NCBI RefSeq assembly: GCF_001729965.1
Contig: NZ_JRWK01000003.1
Coordinates: 1 to 64,000, forward strand
Direction of reading: 5' to 3'
From: Methanosphaera sp. WGK6
Lineage (GTDB): Archaea; Methanobacteriota; Methanobacteria; Methanobacteriales; Methanobacteriaceae
DNA length: 64,000 bases
The notes under the pieces: generated by a model
The model's database searches: none
What the model was told of the DNA's origin: nothing
Seen by the model: only the letters and a program-made list of their open reading frames with translations
In this document: positions 29,716 to 41,029 of the stretch, in pieces
How positions within the stretch are numbered: the stretch's first letter is position 1
Layout: each line of letters begins with the position of its first letter
Made by a program: the position numbers and the translations under genes

Positions 29716-30720
29716 TTGAAAAATGAAGAAATATTAAATCAATTAAAAGAAGAAAATATTGATTCTATGTTCGTATACAAACCAGAAAATATTAAATATA
29801 TCTCTGATTTTTATCCATCTAGCTTTGCATATCTTATCATTGGTGAAGAACCTGTATTATATGTTAATAGTATAGATAAAATTGATGCAGAAGAACAATC
29901 AACTATAGAAACAAGAGATATTCGAAAATTAGGGGAATTAAAAGATCTATTAAATGGAACTATTGCTGTAGAAAGTTCTCTTGATTTTGAATTCTTAAAA
30001 TTTTTAACAGATGACACCAATTTACTTAAATTGTCTACAGTACTTGAAGACCAAAGAAAAACTAAAACAAAAGAAGAAATAACTAAAATAAGAAATTCTA
30101 TTGGGATTGCATCAAATGCAATTAAGGAAATTGATTTCACAAGTACTGAAAAATATGCTGCAGCATCATTGGAATTTGATATGACTATTAATGGATCAAT
30201 CAAACCTGCATTTGATACAATAGTTGCTTCAGGTAATCGTTCAAGCTCACCTCACTCTGAAACATCAATGAATCGTGTGGAAACACCTATTGTTGTTGAT
30301 TGGGGTGCAAAATATGATCATTATTGTTCTGATATAACAAGAACATTCGTAGATTCTGAAAGACAAGAAGAAATTTGGAATATTGTGCTTGAAGCACAAA
30401 AAGCAGCAATAAATACTATTTCACCAGGTGTTAAATTAGCTGATGTTGATAAAGCAGCAAGAGATGTTATAACTGAATATGGTTATGGTGAATATTTTAT
30501 ACATAGTACAGGTCATGGTTTTGGTTTGGATATTCATGAAAATCCCAATTTATCTTTTAATGCTGAGGGGGTTTTAGAAGAAAACATGATTGTTACAGCA
30601 GAACCAGGTATTTATATTCCAGGGGAATTTGGTGTACGTATTGAAGATGATGTTCTTGTTAAAAAGAATAATGAGGTATTAACTAAAAATTTGGATAAAA
30701 AATTAGAATTTAATTTATAA
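29716..30720 (+). CDS. Xaa-Pro dipeptidase/aminopeptidase-like M24 peptidase
   Basis: The 334-residue protein has a creatinase N-domain (1-115) and a pita-bread metallopeptidase domain. Metal ligands are in VDWGAKYDHYCSDITRTF near 194-211, HSTGHGFGLDIHENP near 262-276, AEPGIYIPGEFGVRIEDDVL near 295-314. The start is TTG after GAGGAG with a 5-base gap. Peptidase activity on Xaa-Pro bonds is inferred from the family. Confidence 0.9.
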   Translation: MKNEEILNQLKEENIDSMFVYKPENIKYISDFYPSSFAYLIIGEEPVLYVNSIDKIDAEEQSTIETRDIRKLGELKDLLNGTIAVESSLDFEFLKFLTDDTNLLKLSTVLEDQRKTKTKEEITKIRNSIGIASNAIKEIDFTSTEKYAAASLEFDMTINGSIKPAFDTIVASGNRSSSPHSETSMNRVETPIVVDWGAKYDHYCSDITRTFVDSERQEEIWNIVLEAQKAAINTISPGVKLADVDKAARDVITEYGYGEYFIHSTGHGFGLDIHENPNLSFNAEGVLEENMIVTAEPGIYIPGEFGVRIEDDVLVKKNNEVLTKNLDKKLEFNL

Positions 30721-30749
30721 TTTCTCGTTTTCTTTTTTTTTAAAATTTG

Positions 30750-30805
30750 AGTGTTCTCCAAAAATAAGTTTATTTATGTAAAATTCTCTTTATTTTACAA
30801 TTGAA
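30750..30805 (+). repeat. Non-coding repeat element, copy 2, with hairpin
   Basis: Second copy of the element at 21276-21332. The GTAAAAT / ATTTTAC stem (30778-30798) has a TCTCTTT loop. It lies between the M24 peptidase stop codon and the second pilus F gene, on the same strand as both. Confidence 0.6.
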
Positions 30806-30904
30806 ATAATACTTATATTTATCAAAAGTTAATTTTTGAATTTTGGTAGATATCTATTTTATATATTAGTTTAAGTAATACATTTAATTATAAAAAGTAT
30901 TACT

Positions 30905-31840
30905 ATGGAAAATAAAATAATGGATATGATAAGTAATTTTGTAAAAATAAGTATATCTGAAGATAAATTAAACATAATACAAAATAATCTGATAACTATT
31001 GGATTTTATGTTGAAATTGAATCTTTGATTTCATGGGTGATTTTGTTTAGTTTTGTTATTTTTTTATTAAGTTTAATTGTTATATTTATTTTTGGATATT
31101 CAGTTCTGATTTTAATTTTATCATTACTACCTTCAATTTTAAGTTTAATTTATTTTTTATATAAATTTGAACAACGAAATGATAAATTGGATGAGGAGTT
31201 ACCTGATTTTTTACGTCAACTATCTTCCTTATTAAAAGTAGGATTAGGTCTTGAATCAGCATTAAATGAATTATCTGAACATAATACTAATACTCCTTTA
31301 AATAATGAAATTAGGCGAATAATGTTAGAAATACAATTTGGGAAATCATTTGATAAAGCATTGTTGGATTGTGGTGATAGGAATAATGTGGATAATTTAA
31401 AACATGTTATTCAAATAATAATTTATAGTAAAAAATCTGGAGGAAATTTAGCTGATATATTAGAAGATATAGCTGATGATTTAAGTGAAATAATTTTGTT
31501 AAAAAAAGAACGAAGAGCAAATGTTATGATGTCTGTCATGTTTCTAATAATATCTTCAGTTGTTGCTACACCATTTGCTTTAGGTATGATTAGATTATAT
31601 TCTGATTTCATAGGATATTTGGGAAGAACTAATTCATTAATATCAGTAATACCTATTGCTAGTTGTGGTTATATAGTCATACATTCTATTTTAGTAAGTG
31701 TTTTACTGGGAATTATATTGTATTCTAATATTAAGAGAGGAATAAGATATATTTTTGTTATAATGCCTGCTTCATTAATTGTATATTATTTATCACAGTT
31801 AATTTTTAAAAGTGTTCTTGGATTAAGTGGTTTATCATGA
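30905..31840 (+). CDS. Type II/IV secretion system F-family membrane protein, second copy
   Basis: The 311-residue protein is a T2SSF platform protein with [20 protein letters not shown] near 100-119, [15 protein letters not shown] and [20 protein letters not shown] near 175-194, and paired hydrophobic segments at 38-80, 205-235, 246-270 and 275-300. It is a paralogue of the 21430-22278 protein. Its stop overlaps the start of a class III signal-peptide gene (ATGA), so both belong to one unit. No ATPase is adjacent; the one at 22256 may serve both loci. Confidence 0.85.
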   Translation: MENKIMDMISNFVKISISEDKLNIIQNNLITIGFYVEIESLISWVILFSFVIFLLSLIVIFIFGYSVLILILSLLPSILSLIYFLYKFEQRNDKLDEELPDFLRQLSSLLKVGLGLESALNELSEHNTNTPLNNEIRRIMLEIQFGKSFDKALLDCGDRNNVDNLKHVIQIIIYSKKSGGNLADILEDIADDLSEIILLKKERRANVMMSVMFLIISSVVATPFALGMIRLYSDFIGYLGRTNSLISVIPIASCGYIVIHSILVSVLLGIILYSNIKRGIRYIFVIMPASLIVYYLSQLIFKSVLGLSGLS

Positions 31841-32031
31841 ATATATTTAATGATAATTCTGGTCAAATTTCTGCTGAATTAATTTTATTGCTTGCAGGTG
31901 TATTTATTATCGTATTATTATTTGTGAATATATATCAACAATACCTAGTTTCATTGGATGTTGAAATTAAAAATAATGAATTAAATAACTTACTAGATAA
32001 AATTGATGATATAAATAATCATATAAAATAA
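31837..32031 (+). CDS. Class III signal-peptide (pilin-like) small protein
   Basis: The 64-residue protein has a short polar lead MNIFNDNS followed by GQISAELILLLAGVFIIVLL: the QxSxE pattern and hydrophobic helix of archaeal class III signal peptides, cut by a prepilin peptidase (EppA-like). The mature part is about 55 residues, acidic and helical. It overlaps the F gene by four bases. It may be a minor pilin or anchor of the fibre. Confidence 0.75.
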   Translation: MNIFNDNSGQISAELILLLAGVFIIVLLFVNIYQQYLVSLDVEIKNNELNNLLDKIDDINNHIK

Positions 32032-32054
32032 ATAAAAAAAGGTGGGATAATTAG

Positions 32055-32780
32055 TTAGTCTTGGATGTATTGATCTACAAGATTTCTTGTTTCATTTAAA
32101 GCAGTTACATCTATATGTTGAGGTAGACTTCCTAGTTCTCCTTCAACATCTTTTAATATGCCTTCTCCAGCACCTAAGAACATACCTTCACTACTGGTTC
32201 CCATAAATGCACTTGGTGGTAGTAATGCCACGGCTATTCGATCATTATCTTTAACACTCAAATCATTTGTCACAACAGTAATTGCTCTTTTACCTAGATT
32301 TACATTACAAATCATAAGTGTATCTGTTTGAGGGTGTTTACTTACACTAACTAATTCTCCTACTTGTATATCTACACCAATTACTGGATCATCTATTTCT
32401 CCAAGCATTAATCTATTAGGTAATCCACGTATAGTGTTAAAAAAGAATTTCATTTTAGATAAAGGTAGTTCTAGTTTTTCACGTTCGTCTCTATTTAGTT
32501 CAGATAAAAATTTCTTAGAATAATCTTCACCACCTAGATTTTCTATTATTTCATCCACTGCTTTCAATAAATTATCCATTTGGGGAGTTTTTGTAATTTC
32601 TTCAGGTGAAATATATGAATAGTATAATGTTTGAATGTCTGGATTCATATTTTTAGCTAGAAGTCGAACTTGTTTTTTATTCCATGATCCTCTTAAGTTA
32701 GATCCTTCAACTACTCTAATAAATTGTTCTATTGCTTTTTCAGCTACTTTTAATCTATAATCTTTACTTGTATCCCACAT
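32055..32780 (-). CDS. tRNA-binding-domain (EMAP/Trbp111-like) protein
   Basis: The 241-residue protein has an all-alpha N-terminal part (1-120) and a C-terminal tRNA-binding OB fold: [19 protein letters not shown] near 130-148, [19 protein letters not shown] near 153-171, [22 protein letters not shown] near 182-203. This fold is found in methionyl-tRNA synthetase C-termini and Arc1p-like factors. Its partner is not evident. The ATG at 32780 is preferred over a TTG at 32792, which lies inside the GAGAGAT ribosome-binding region. Confidence 0.8.
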   Translation of the reverse strand: MWDTSKDYRLKVAEKAIEQFIRVVEGSNLRGSWNKKQVRLLAKNMNPDIQTLYYSYISPEEITKTPQMDNLLKAVDEIIENLGGEDYSKKFLSELNRDEREKLELPLSKMKFFFNTIRGLPNRLMLGEIDDPVIGVDIQVGELVSVSKHPQTDTLMICNVNLGKRAITVVTNDLSVKDNDRIAVALLPPSAFMGTSSEGMFLGAGEGILKDVEGELGSLPQHIDVTALNETRNLVDQYIQD

Positions 32781-33063
32781 TTTATCTCTCAATTAAATTA
32801 TTTATTGTTAATCTTATGTATATAATTTATTTTTTTTAATTTATATTGTTTTTAATTTTTTTAAATAGTTATATGTTTAATTAAATGTTAATCATAATTA
32901 TTTATTGTGGTTGGAAGTTATTTTTATATAATATGTTAAACATATATTTAATAGATTAGAAATTATTATTTGATAAATTTCAAAAAAGGGATATTAAACC
33001 AATATAATTAATATTAAATCGTATCTCAAATTCAACATTGAAATAAATACATTTGGTGAAAAT

Positions 33064-33450
33064 ATGGTAAACTTATCTACATTTTATAACTTAAATATTT
33101 ACAACACAGAAGGAAAATACATAGGTAAAGTAAGCGAAGTAGTATTAAATATTAAAAAAGGAAGAATTTCTTTTTTCAAAACAAAAGCATTAACAGAAGA
33201 CAATAGGAATGTTGGTTTAAGAGATGTTTTAAGAAATTCAATGAGACTTGTACCTGAAGAAGAAGAAATGAATCAAGTTAGAACTGAAGGAATAATTGAT
33301 ATACCTTATGAAATGGTTGTAGCTGTGGGTGATATTATTATTATCGATCATAATAAATTAGCACAGTATCAATCAGCACAACAACAAGCAAGTAAAGTTA
33401 ACTCACAAAAAATATCACAACCTAAAAAAACTATGCCTAAAGCTAATTAA
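33064..33450 (+). CDS. PRC-barrel domain protein
   Basis: The 128-residue protein has the PRC-barrel beta pattern: LNIYNTEGKYIGKVSEVVLNIKKG near 10-33 and IPYEMVVAVGDIIIID near 80-95. A glutamine/lysine-rich tail follows (SAQQQASKVNSQKISQPKK). PRC-barrel proteins in archaea occur in RNA-processing and cell-division factors; no role can be assigned here. It is 11 bases upstream of nadX. Confidence 0.78.
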   Translation: MVNLSTFYNLNIYNTEGKYIGKVSEVVLNIKKGRISFFKTKALTEDNRNVGLRDVLRNSMRLVPEEEEMNQVRTEGIIDIPYEMVVAVGDIIIIDHNKLAQYQSAQQQASKVNSQKISQPKKTMPKAN

Positions 33451-33461
33451 GAGGTATTTTA

Positions 33462-34232
33462 ATGAAAATAGGGATAATGGGCTGTGGATCAATTGCAAAT
33501 ACATTGATAAATTTTCAATTAAATGGAAAATTAAATGTTAAATTAGCATATTTTTATGATTTAAATAAAGATAATGCAATAAAATTATCAAAAAAAGTTA
33601 ATGGTAATGTAGTTAACACAATCGATGAATTAATTGAGAAATCTGATTTAATTCTAGAATCTGCAGCTCAAGGTGCTGTTCGTAATTCAATGCCTCAAAT
33701 ATTAGAAAGTGGGACTGATGTAATTATAATGAGTGTAGGTGCATTATTAGATTCTGAATTTAAAAATAAATTAGAATCAATAGCTGAAAAGAATAATGCA
33801 AGAATATATTTACCTACTGGAGCAATCACAGGTATTGATACAGTAAATGCAGCTACTATGGATAAAGTTGAATCAGTTTCTTTAATTACACGTAAACCAC
33901 CTTTATCATTAGGTGTTGAATTAGATGATTCTGAAGAAAAAATATTATTCGAAGGAAAAGCATCTGAAGCAGTTAATAAATTTCCTAAAAATATTAATGT
34001 ATCCTCAACATTAAGTTTAGCATCTGGAATTGATGCTGATGTTAAAATAATAGCGGATGCATCTGTAAAAAATAATACACATGAAATTCATCTTAAAGGT
34101 TCTTTTGGAGAATTAGTAACAATTACTTCTAATGTAAGTAGTCCTGATAATCCTAAAACAAGTATGTTAGCTGCTTTTTCAGCAGCAAGTTTATTGAATA
34201 AATTATCTAAAACAATCCAAATTGGATCATAA
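33462..34232 (+). CDS. nadX: L-Aspartate dehydrogenase
   Basis: NadX oxidises aspartate to iminoaspartate, the first step of NAD synthesis in archaea lacking NadB. The 256 residues start with IGIMGCGSIANTLIN (NAD-binding loop, 3-17). Other segments are LILESAAQGAVRN near 64-76, VIIMSVGALLD near 88, IYLPTGAITGIDTVNAA near 118-134 and SPDNPKTSMLAAFSAASLL at the C-terminus. GAGGT precedes the ATG. A terminator follows. Confidence 0.92.
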   Translation: MKIGIMGCGSIANTLINFQLNGKLNVKLAYFYDLNKDNAIKLSKKVNGNVVNTIDELIEKSDLILESAAQGAVRNSMPQILESGTDVIIMSVGALLDSEFKNKLESIAEKNNARIYLPTGAITGIDTVNAATMDKVESVSLITRKPPLSLGVELDDSEEKILFEGKASEAVNKFPKNINVSSTLSLASGIDADVKIIADASVKNNTHEIHLKGSFGELVTITSNVSSPDNPKTSMLAAFSAASLLNKLSKTIQIGS

Positions 34233-34249
34233 TATTTTTAATCAAATGT

Positions 34250-34280
34250 TAAGATTTTTTATCTTACTTCTTTTTTTTAT
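34250..34280 (+). terminator. Terminator after nadX
   Basis: TAAGAT / ATCTTA (6 bp, TTTTT loop) is followed by CTTC and eight Ts. It lies 18 bases after the nadX stop codon. Confidence 0.55.
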
Positions 34281-34319
34281 TTAATACTTTTTTTTTAAAT
34301 TTTTTACATGGTGATTTTA

Positions 34320-35033
34320 TTGAAAAAATATGAACAATTTTCACAATTAAAAATAATAAATGATTTACCAATTATCCTACGTATTGATGGACGTTCCTTT
34401 TCAAAATATACAAAACAATTAAAGTTAAAAAAACCATTTGACATAAGATTAATGGATATATTTATAAATGTATCTAAAGATTTAGCTAATGAATTTAATA
34501 CAAAATATATCTACACATTTTCTGATGAGATAAATATTTTATTGGATGAAATTCCATTTAATGGTCGTGTTGAAAAAATTGATTCAGTAATTTGTTCATA
34601 TATAACCGCATCTTTTATGAAACATTTGTTTTTAAATAATGATAAATTTGATATAGATGTAACTACATTAAAACCAGTTTCTTTTGATTCAAGAATAATT
34701 ATAACTGCAAATCATCAAAAAGACTATTTTAAATGGCGTCAAGATGAAGCATGGCGTAATTGTTTAAATTCATATGCTCAAGCTACTTTAAATAAAAGTA
34801 ATTCTAGTAATGAGACCGCTAATATATTATATAAACTAAATAAATCAGAAATTCATGAATTATTATTTGAACATGATATTAATATAGCACACGTACCCAC
34901 ATGGCAAAAAAGAGGTGTGGCTATATATAAGATAAAAAAAGAAATTGAAGGATATAATCCAAAATTAAACAAAAAGACTATATCTACAAGAAATAAAATA
35001 TATGTAGATAAGGAAGTAACATTAATCAAATAA
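34320..35033 (+). CDS. tRNA(His) guanylyltransferase/3'-5' polymerase (Thg1-like)
   Basis: The protein of about 237 residues is a Thg1-family 3'-5' nucleotidyltransferase, which adds G-1 to tRNA-His or repairs tRNA 5' ends. Family motifs are LRIDGRSFSKYTK (metal Asp) near 20-32, IYTFSDEINILLDE near 63-76 and KWRQDEAWRNCLNSYAQ near 138-154. The TTG at 34320 is chosen because GGTGAT lies four bases upstream; an in-frame ATG at 34308 overlaps that site and has none before it. Confidence 0.9.
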   Translation: MKKYEQFSQLKIINDLPIILRIDGRSFSKYTKQLKLKKPFDIRLMDIFINVSKDLANEFNTKYIYTFSDEINILLDEIPFNGRVEKIDSVICSYITASFMKHLFLNNDKFDIDVTTLKPVSFDSRIIITANHQKDYFKWRQDEAWRNCLNSYAQATLNKSNSSNETANILYKLNKSEIHELLFEHDINIAHVPTWQKRGVAIYKIKKEIEGYNPKLNKKTISTRNKIYVDKEVTLIK

Positions 35034-35059
35034 TTTAACTAGCTTATTGGAGGAAAAAT

Positions 35060-35980
35060 ATGAGTATTAATAACAGACTCACTAAACTTTTAGGTAATGA
35101 TAAAGAAATAAAAGAAGTACAAGTGGATCAAAAAGTCATCGATGAAATAATAAAAATAGCAATGAATGCTGATCCCAAGGAATATGTTGCTTTATTATCG
35201 GGTAGTATAAATAAAACTATTTTAAAAGTCACAGGTTTAATATTTTTACCTTTTGAAGCTTCAGATACAAGTGCAGTTATGCAAGTTTTCATGATGCCAA
35301 TGACAACAAATGCTGTTGGATCAGTACATAGTCATCCAGGACCAAGTGCTCAACCATCAAATGCTGATTTAACATTCTTTAGTAAAAATGGATATTTTCA
35401 CATGATTATATGTAGACCATATACTGTAAACACTATATGTGCTTATGATGCATATGGAAATAGTTTGCCTTTCACAATCACTGATTTAGGTGATGAAGTT
35501 GAAATTAAACAATGGGATGAAATAGATATTGACAAGGAATTATTTGATGAAGATTTATTAAATGAACTATATGAATTAGAAGAAGAGGAATCAAAAAATA
35601 TGACTAATGAAAATAATTTTGAAAATAGAACTATCACGTCAACAGATTCTATAAATAATAATGAATCAAAACAACCTGCAATGATTAATCTAGAATTTGA
35701 AGTGAATGGACAAATAATTAATCGACAGTTACCGTTACCACCAGAATATGAACCTGGTGATGATGTGGAGGTGGATGTTCGTACAGATAAAACACCTGGA
35801 GATTCTATTGATGAAATTGTGTTAAATGTTAAAAAATCTAAGAAAAACTTAGAAAAACAGTTAAACGAAGTTAACTCAATAACTACAAAATCATCTCAAG
35901 AAATTGATGATGAAATTAAAAAAATGGAATCTGAAATAGAAGAACTAAAAAAAGAGAATGAGCGTTTAAAAAATAGTTAA
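35060..35980 (+). CDS. JAMM/MPN+ metalloprotease with C-terminal coiled coil
   Basis: The first 150 residues form an MPN domain with the JAMM zinc motif: GSVHSHPGPSAQPSNADL near 92-109. Archaeal JAMM enzymes cleave ubiquitin-like SAMP conjugates. The remaining 150 residues hold an acidic linker, a small beta domain (MINLEFEVNGQIINRQLPLP) and a coiled coil at 262-306 (SQEIDDEIKKMESEIEELKK). This long C-terminal part is unlike short archaeal JAMM proteins. A GGAGG site precedes the ATG. Confidence 0.85.
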   Translation: MSINNRLTKLLGNDKEIKEVQVDQKVIDEIIKIAMNADPKEYVALLSGSINKTILKVTGLIFLPFEASDTSAVMQVFMMPMTTNAVGSVHSHPGPSAQPSNADLTFFSKNGYFHMIICRPYTVNTICAYDAYGNSLPFTITDLGDEVEIKQWDEIDIDKELFDEDLLNELYELEEEESKNMTNENNFENRTITSTDSINNNESKQPAMINLEFEVNGQIINRQLPLPPEYEPGDDVEVDVRTDKTPGDSIDEIVLNVKKSKKNLEKQLNEVNSITTKSSQEIDDEIKKMESEIEELKKENERLKNS

Positions 35981-36036
35981 TTTTTTTTCTTATTAATATT
36001 TTTTTTTAAAAAAATGAAATGGGATGGGAAATTAAT

Positions 36037-37611
36037 TTATAATTTCACTGATTTCACAAAATCAATATATTCTGTTTCTTCAAGTTTTGAAACTACTTCT
36101 TCAGTTATTTCTTGATCTACTTTAATAACCATTACAGCTTCGCCACCTTCTGATTTTCTACCAACTTTCATTTCAGCAATATTTATTTTATAATCTCCTA
36201 ATACATTGCCAATTTTTCCAATGGTGCCTGGTAAGTCAGTGTATTTTACAATACCCATTAAACCTTCAAATGTTAAATTAATATCATAATCATCAATGGA
36301 TATTATTTTAAGTTCATTGTTTTCAACAGTTCCTTCAATAGTCATTTCTTTGTCATCATATTTTACAGAAATTTTTATAGTAGCATCATATTTTCCACTA
36401 TCTTCTGTTTCACCTTCTGTTACTTTAACACCTCTTTGTTTTGCAACAGATTTAGCATTTACTGAGTTTACTGGTTCTGTTAATATAGGATTTAAGAATT
36501 CTTTTAATAATTCACGGGTTAATGGTTCTTTAGCTCTACCTGAAATTTCACCACTATATACTATGTTTAATTCAGATATGTTTGCAGTGGTTGTTTGTAC
36601 TAATATTTGACCTAGTTTTTCTGTTAATTTAAAGTATGGTTTTAGTTTTTGAAATGTTTCAGAATCTACTATGGGCATGTTCAATACGTTACTTGGTGTT
36701 TCGCCATTTATTACTTCTTTCACTTGTTTTGCAACAATTATGGCAGCATCACGTTGTGCTTCTTTTGTAGATGCAGCAATGTGGGGTGTTAAAACTACAT
36801 TGTCTAGTGTTTGTAGTGGACTTTCTTTTAAAGGTTCATTTTCATACACGTCAAGTCCTGCTTTTAGTTCTGGTCTTTCTTTTAATACTTCATAAAGATC
36901 ATCTTCATTTATAATTCCTCCTCTAGCACAGTTGAGGATTATTGCATGATCTTTCATTTTGTATAATTGGTCTTTAGAAATTAATCCTTTAGTTTCAGGT
37001 GTTAAAGGAACGTGGATTGTCATCACATCAGAAACTTCTATGAGTTTTTCAAATTCTACTATTTCTACACCTAAGTTTTTAGCTACTTCATCAGATATAT
37101 ATGGGTCGTACACTACTACATCCATTTCGAAAGCTTTTGCTCTTTTTACAACTTCACTTCCGATTCTTCCCATACCAATAACACCGAGAATTTTATTTTT
37201 TAATTCCATTCCCATGAATTTACTTTTTTCCCATTTTCCTGATTTAACAGATGCATCTGCTATTGCTATTTTTCTACTTAATGATAACATTAAACCCATA
37301 GCATGTTCAGCTACTGTTATTGATGTGGATTGTGGTGCATTCACTACTAAAATTCCATTATCTGTTGCAGCTTGTACATCTATATTATCTACACCTACAC
37401 CTGCTCTTGCAATAATTTTTAGGTTTTTAGCATTTTCTATAACTTCTTTGGTTACTTTGGTTCTACTTCTAACAATTATTCCTTCGTATTGGTCAATTGT
37501 TTCTAATAATTCTTCAGGTGTTATTGTAGGATTATTTACAATTTCGGCAGATCCTTCTAAAACTTCTACACCTTTTTCATTAATTTTATCAGCTACTAAT
37601 ACTTTTGACAT
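36037..37611 (-). CDS. serA: D-3-Phosphoglycerate dehydrogenase
   Basis: The 524-residue enzyme opens the phosphorylated serine pathway. The NAD loop is in [17 protein letters not shown] near 141-157, the catalytic segment is [19 protein letters not shown] near 273-291, and the long form is complete with the intervening (ASB) domain (about 310-450) and the C-terminal ACT domain ([16 protein letters not shown] near 456-471). Start and length match homologues. About 250 bases without a gene separate it from the divergent hypothetical gene. Confidence 0.96.
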   Translation of the reverse strand: MSKVLVADKINEKGVEVLEGSAEIVNNPTITPEELLETIDQYEGIIVRSRTKVTKEVIENAKNLKIIARAGVGVDNIDVQAATDNGILVVNAPQSTSITVAEHAMGLMLSLSRKIAIADASVKSGKWEKSKFMGMELKNKILGVIGMGRIGSEVVKRAKAFEMDVVVYDPYISDEVAKNLGVEIVEFEKLIEVSDVMTIHVPLTPETKGLISKDQLYKMKDHAIILNCARGGIINEDDLYEVLKERPELKAGLDVYENEPLKESPLQTLDNVVLTPHIAASTKEAQRDAAIIVAKQVKEVINGETPSNVLNMPIVDSETFQKLKPYFKLTEKLGQILVQTTTANISELNIVYSGEISGRAKEPLTRELLKEFLNPILTEPVNSVNAKSVAKQRGVKVTEGETEDSGKYDATIKISVKYDDKEMTIEGTVENNELKIISIDDYDINLTFEGLMGIVKYTDLPGTIGKIGNVLGDYKINIAEMKVGRKSEGGEAVMVIKVDQEITEEVVSKLEETEYIDFVKSVKL

Positions 37612-37864
37612 GTTTTGTCTCCTTTCTATATTAATTATCTTGATTTGTTGGATTTATTGTTTCCATCATAAAATTTAAGAAAATAAAGTAATTTAAACCT
37701 CTGATTATTTTATTTGTTTTAAAAAATATGGGTTTAATATTCAATTATTAGATATGTTTTTTTTATTATAAATATAATTATGTTAAGTGGATTTTTCTAT
37801 AGGATTTATTAATTAATATAGTAGTATATAGAAAAATATTATTAAAAAAAATGAGGTTTGTAGA

Positions 37865-38602
37865 ATGACATTTAGTGAAGTAATATTGGGTAGTTCTCCT
37901 TTTCTTTTTGCACCCCAATTTGGACATAGAACAAGATTATATGAATTAGATTTTCAGAATCAACCTGAAAATATTGCTGAAATATTAGATAAAGTATATG
38001 AAATGGGGGTTCATGAAATTTTATTAAAACAATCTAATGATTTAGTAAAAGCATTAGATATTTCTGAATCAAATGGTAATGAATGGAATGTTATTGGAAT
38101 GACTGATAGAACTAATTTTGATGATGATCTTGAGTTATTTAGTAAATATAATACATCTACAGTTATATTGGATGGTATATTTGTGGATGAATCTATTAAA
38201 GAAGATAATTATACTATTATTTCTAATTTGCTTAATGAAATACGAAATAATGGTTATGTTCCTGGAATTGAAACAAGAACTCCTTTTAATAATTTGCCTT
38301 TAATTTCTAATTCTGATATAATTGATGATTTTGATGTTTTATTATTTCCATTAAATTTTTATGGTTATATGATGGATTGTAATTTCTTAAATAATGAGAA
38401 TAAGGATAAAATAAATATTTTGCTTAAAAATATGGATAAGAAAATTATTGCTAATAGAACTTTAGCTACAGGTATTCTTAAACCAAGAGAGGCTTATGAT
38501 TTTATAAAAGATATTGATTATTTAGATGCTGTTTGTGTAGGACTTGCTAAAGTAAGTGAAGCTGAAGAAACATTAGGTATAATTAATGAAGTTAAATCAT
38601 GA
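37865..38602 (+). CDS. Conserved hypothetical TIM-barrel-like protein
   Basis: The 245-residue protein is not assigned to a named family with confidence. It starts [22 protein letters not shown], contains alternating beta and alpha stretches ([65 protein letters not shown]) and looks like a TIM barrel, perhaps aldo/keto-like. GAGGTT precedes the ATG. It ends six bases inside the convergent HTH regulator gene. Confidence 0.6.
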   Translation: MTFSEVILGSSPFLFAPQFGHRTRLYELDFQNQPENIAEILDKVYEMGVHEILLKQSNDLVKALDISESNGNEWNVIGMTDRTNFDDDLELFSKYNTSTVILDGIFVDESIKEDNYTIISNLLNEIRNNGYVPGIETRTPFNNLPLISNSDIIDDFDVLLFPLNFYGYMMDCNFLNNENKDKINILLKNMDKKIIANRTLATGILKPREAYDFIKDIDYLDAVCVGLAKVSEAEETLGIINEVKS

Positions 38603-39649
38603 ATGTTCAGCTTCTTTTTTTCTTTCTTTTATTAATTTTAATAGGTCTTCAATTTTATTCATATCTTTAAGTTCCCATGTATATATAACGGGTGTTTTAT
38701 TAATAAAATCTTTTTCTTGTTTATGTTCTAATACAAACAAAGCATCATTTTCTGTGATGGAGGAAATATCTTCTGTTTGATGTGCAATTTGTTTTAATTT
38801 GTTTTCATTTCTATTACGTTCCATATTAGTAATGAGAATATTATTATTTTTGGCTTGTTTATTAATTTCTTTGGTAAGTTTTTCTATTTCATCTAGTTTA
38901 CTTTCTAATTTTTGTCTAAGTTTGGTTAATTCTTTGCTAGCATGTTGTTGTTCGGATATGGCATCAAAAGGTGTTTTATTTGATGTTTTCACATCATATC
39001 CTAGTTTTATTAATTCTATTGGTTCTTGTATTCTTTTATCTAAAGAATTAATATTATCTGATTCTAGTAAGTTAATTGAAAGAGTTATGGGACTGTTTAA
39101 AACTTCTTCTAATTTAAGTGCGGTTTCAGGATATGTTTGTGAATTACCTTGTTCATATCTATATATTGTTTCTCGAGATACATGACTAATATCTGCAAGT
39201 TCTTTAAGTGATAAATTTTTCTTCTCACGTAACTCTTTCAATAATTTTCCATTAATCTTAACATAATATCCACCACGTTTAGCAAATAATTCTGGATGAA
39301 TATTATTTACTATAATATTACATAATGTTTGAGGTGAAATTGCCGGAATTTCATATCTTTCATATACAATATCTTCTTCAAGATAATTATGTTTTGATTT
39401 AAATCCAATAATCATAGGACTTGCTAGAAAGGTTCCTGCTACTTTAGATAATTCCTCTGCTTGTGCTGCTGTTAAACTATCAATATTAACTAGAATTTTT
39501 AGTATGATTAGAATATCATCTTTCCTAGCTAATATATCAAAACAACTTCTATCATATATATCTGATGTTTGAAAACCATATGTTGTAAGTAATGTATTTA
39601 CATCATTTAATATATTTTCACGATTAATTTGGAAATTATCTATTTTCAT
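38597..39649 (-). CDS. HTH-type transcriptional regulator (MTH_967-like)
   Basis: The 350-residue protein has an N-terminal nuclease-like alpha/beta domain (1-120), then an XRE-type helix-turn-helix near 131-186 ([20 protein letters not shown], then [20 protein letters not shown]), a linker, and a charged coiled-coil region (about 236-280). The architecture is that of a putative regulator family conserved in Methanobacteria and other euryarchaea; targets are unknown. It is divergent from tiaS across about 75 bases. Confidence 0.85.
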   Translation of the reverse strand: MKIDNFQINRENILNDVNTLLTTYGFQTSDIYDRSCFDILARKDDILIILKILVNIDSLTAAQAEELSKVAGTFLASPMIIGFKSKHNYLEEDIVYERYEIPAISPQTLCNIIVNNIHPELFAKRGGYYVKINGKLLKELREKKNLSLKELADISHVSRETIYRYEQGNSQTYPETALKLEEVLNSPITLSINLLESDNINSLDKRIQEPIELIKLGYDVKTSNKTPFDAISEQQHASKELTKLRQKLESKLDEIEKLTKEINKQAKNNNILITNMERNRNENKLKQIAHQTEDISSITENDALFVLEHKQEKDFINKTPVIYTWELKDMNKIEDLLKLIKERKKEAEHS

Positions 39650-39724
39650 AATATATAATATATATTTTTTCTTATAAAAATTATAATAGAGAAAAATACA
39701 TTTTTTTATTATGGAGAAAATACT

Positions 39725-41029
39725 TTGAATTCAGAAAAATCAATAAAATTACATGTAGGTATTGATGATACAGATTCTGCAGAAGGAATGTGTACTACAT
39801 ATTTAACCTGTATTATACTTAGAAAACTAGAAGAACTAGGAATTAAACCTTTAGATTATCCTAGGTTAATAAGATTAAATCCTTTCGCACGTTATAAGAC
39901 AAGAGGTAATGGAGCATTATCTTTTGTTGTTAATTTAACTTCAGAAGAAGTAGAATTAGTGGAAAATATAGTTTTAGAATATGTTGAAAAATATGCTATG
40001 TTTGATGGAATTAACACAAATCCTGGTGTAATATTCTATGAAGGTGAAGTGACTGAGGAAATGAGACAGTATGCAAAATCCGCAATATATTCTATATATA
40101 CTATAGAGTATGCTGAAGAATTTGCTAAAAAAATAGGTGCAAAATATCATAAATTCAAGAAAGGTAGAGGTATTATTGGAGCAATAGCTGCAATAAGTAT
40201 TGAATTAACTGATCAAACATTTGAATGTCTAGCATATAGAATACCTGAAAATTATGGGACAAAAAGACAATTGGATGATGAAAGTATTTTTTATATGAAT
40301 GAACAAACATATCCTGAAACATTTGATAATATAGATATTGAAGAAAACTATGCAGCAATAGAACCACATACACCATGTCCTGTATTATATGGTATAAGAG
40401 GAAATACTCCTGAAATAGTAGAAAAAGCACATAATTTGGTAAAATCATATGAAGAAATTCAAGATTACTGTATTTTTAAAACAAATCAACATACTGATAT
40501 GCATATTCAATATAATGTTAAAATAAAAGATATGGTAAATACAGGTTGTTATTCATTTGATTGTCAAGTTATACAAGCACCATATGATATTGAAGGAGGA
40601 CATGTCTTTTTTAAAGTAAGTGATGGGACAGATGTACTGGAATGTGCTGCATTTGAACCAACTAAATCATTTAGGGATATTGTCCGAAAACTTTGTGTAG
40701 GTGATAAATTAACAATATATGGTGGATTAAATGATAATCATACATTAAATATCGAAAAATTTAAGATAAACGAGATAGAACCACAATATACTTATAAAAA
40801 TCCTCTATGTGAATGTGGAAAACGTATGAAATCAGCAGGTAAGAATAAGGGATTTAAGTGTCCAAAATGTAGTAAAAGATTAAGGGATGCTGATAAAATT
40901 AAAGAACCTATTTCACGAGACATTGAGTGTGGGTTTTATGAAGTACCAACAGAAGCTAGACGTCATTTAGCAAAACCAATAATAAGAATAACTACAGGTG
41001 CAGATAAAATATTATCTAAAAAATATTAA
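39725..41029 (+). CDS. tiaS: tRNA(Ile2) 2-agmatinylcytidine synthetase
   Basis: TiaS joins agmatine to C34 of tRNA-Ile2 so that it reads AUA, an essential step in an AT-rich archaeon. The 434 residues begin with [20 protein letters not shown] (9-28), then [20 protein letters not shown] near 41-60, [15 protein letters not shown] near 143, an OB fold near 265-350 and a zinc ribbon ([21 protein letters not shown]) near 362-382. The start is TTG after GGAGAAAATAC. The gene is single and followed by the long gap before the ATP synthase operon. Confidence 0.95.
   Translation: MNSEKSIKLHVGIDDTDSAEGMCTTYLTCIILRKLEELGIKPLDYPRLIRLNPFARYKTRGNGALSFVVNLTSEEVELVENIVLEYVEKYAMFDGINTNPGVIFYEGEVTEEMRQYAKSAIYSIYTIEYAEEFAKKIGAKYHKFKKGRGIIGAIAAISIELTDQTFECLAYRIPENYGTKRQLDDESIFYMNEQTYPETFDNIDIEENYAAIEPHTPCPVLYGIRGNTPEIVEKAHNLVKSYEEIQDYCIFKTNQHTDMHIQYNVKIKDMVNTGCYSFDCQVIQAPYDIEGGHVFFKVSDGTDVLECAAFEPTKSFRDIVRKLCVGDKLTIYGGLNDNHTLNIEKFKINEIEPQYTYKNPLCECGKRMKSAGKNKGFKCPKCSKRLRDADKIKEPISRDIECGFYEVPTEARRHLAKPIIRITTGADKILSKKY

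Noticed and set aside
36959-37678. Long open frame on the plus strand opposite serA
   Set aside because: It lies wholly antisense to a clear serA with all family motifs, has no ribosome-binding site, and its composition is what the serA codon pattern gives on the other strand.
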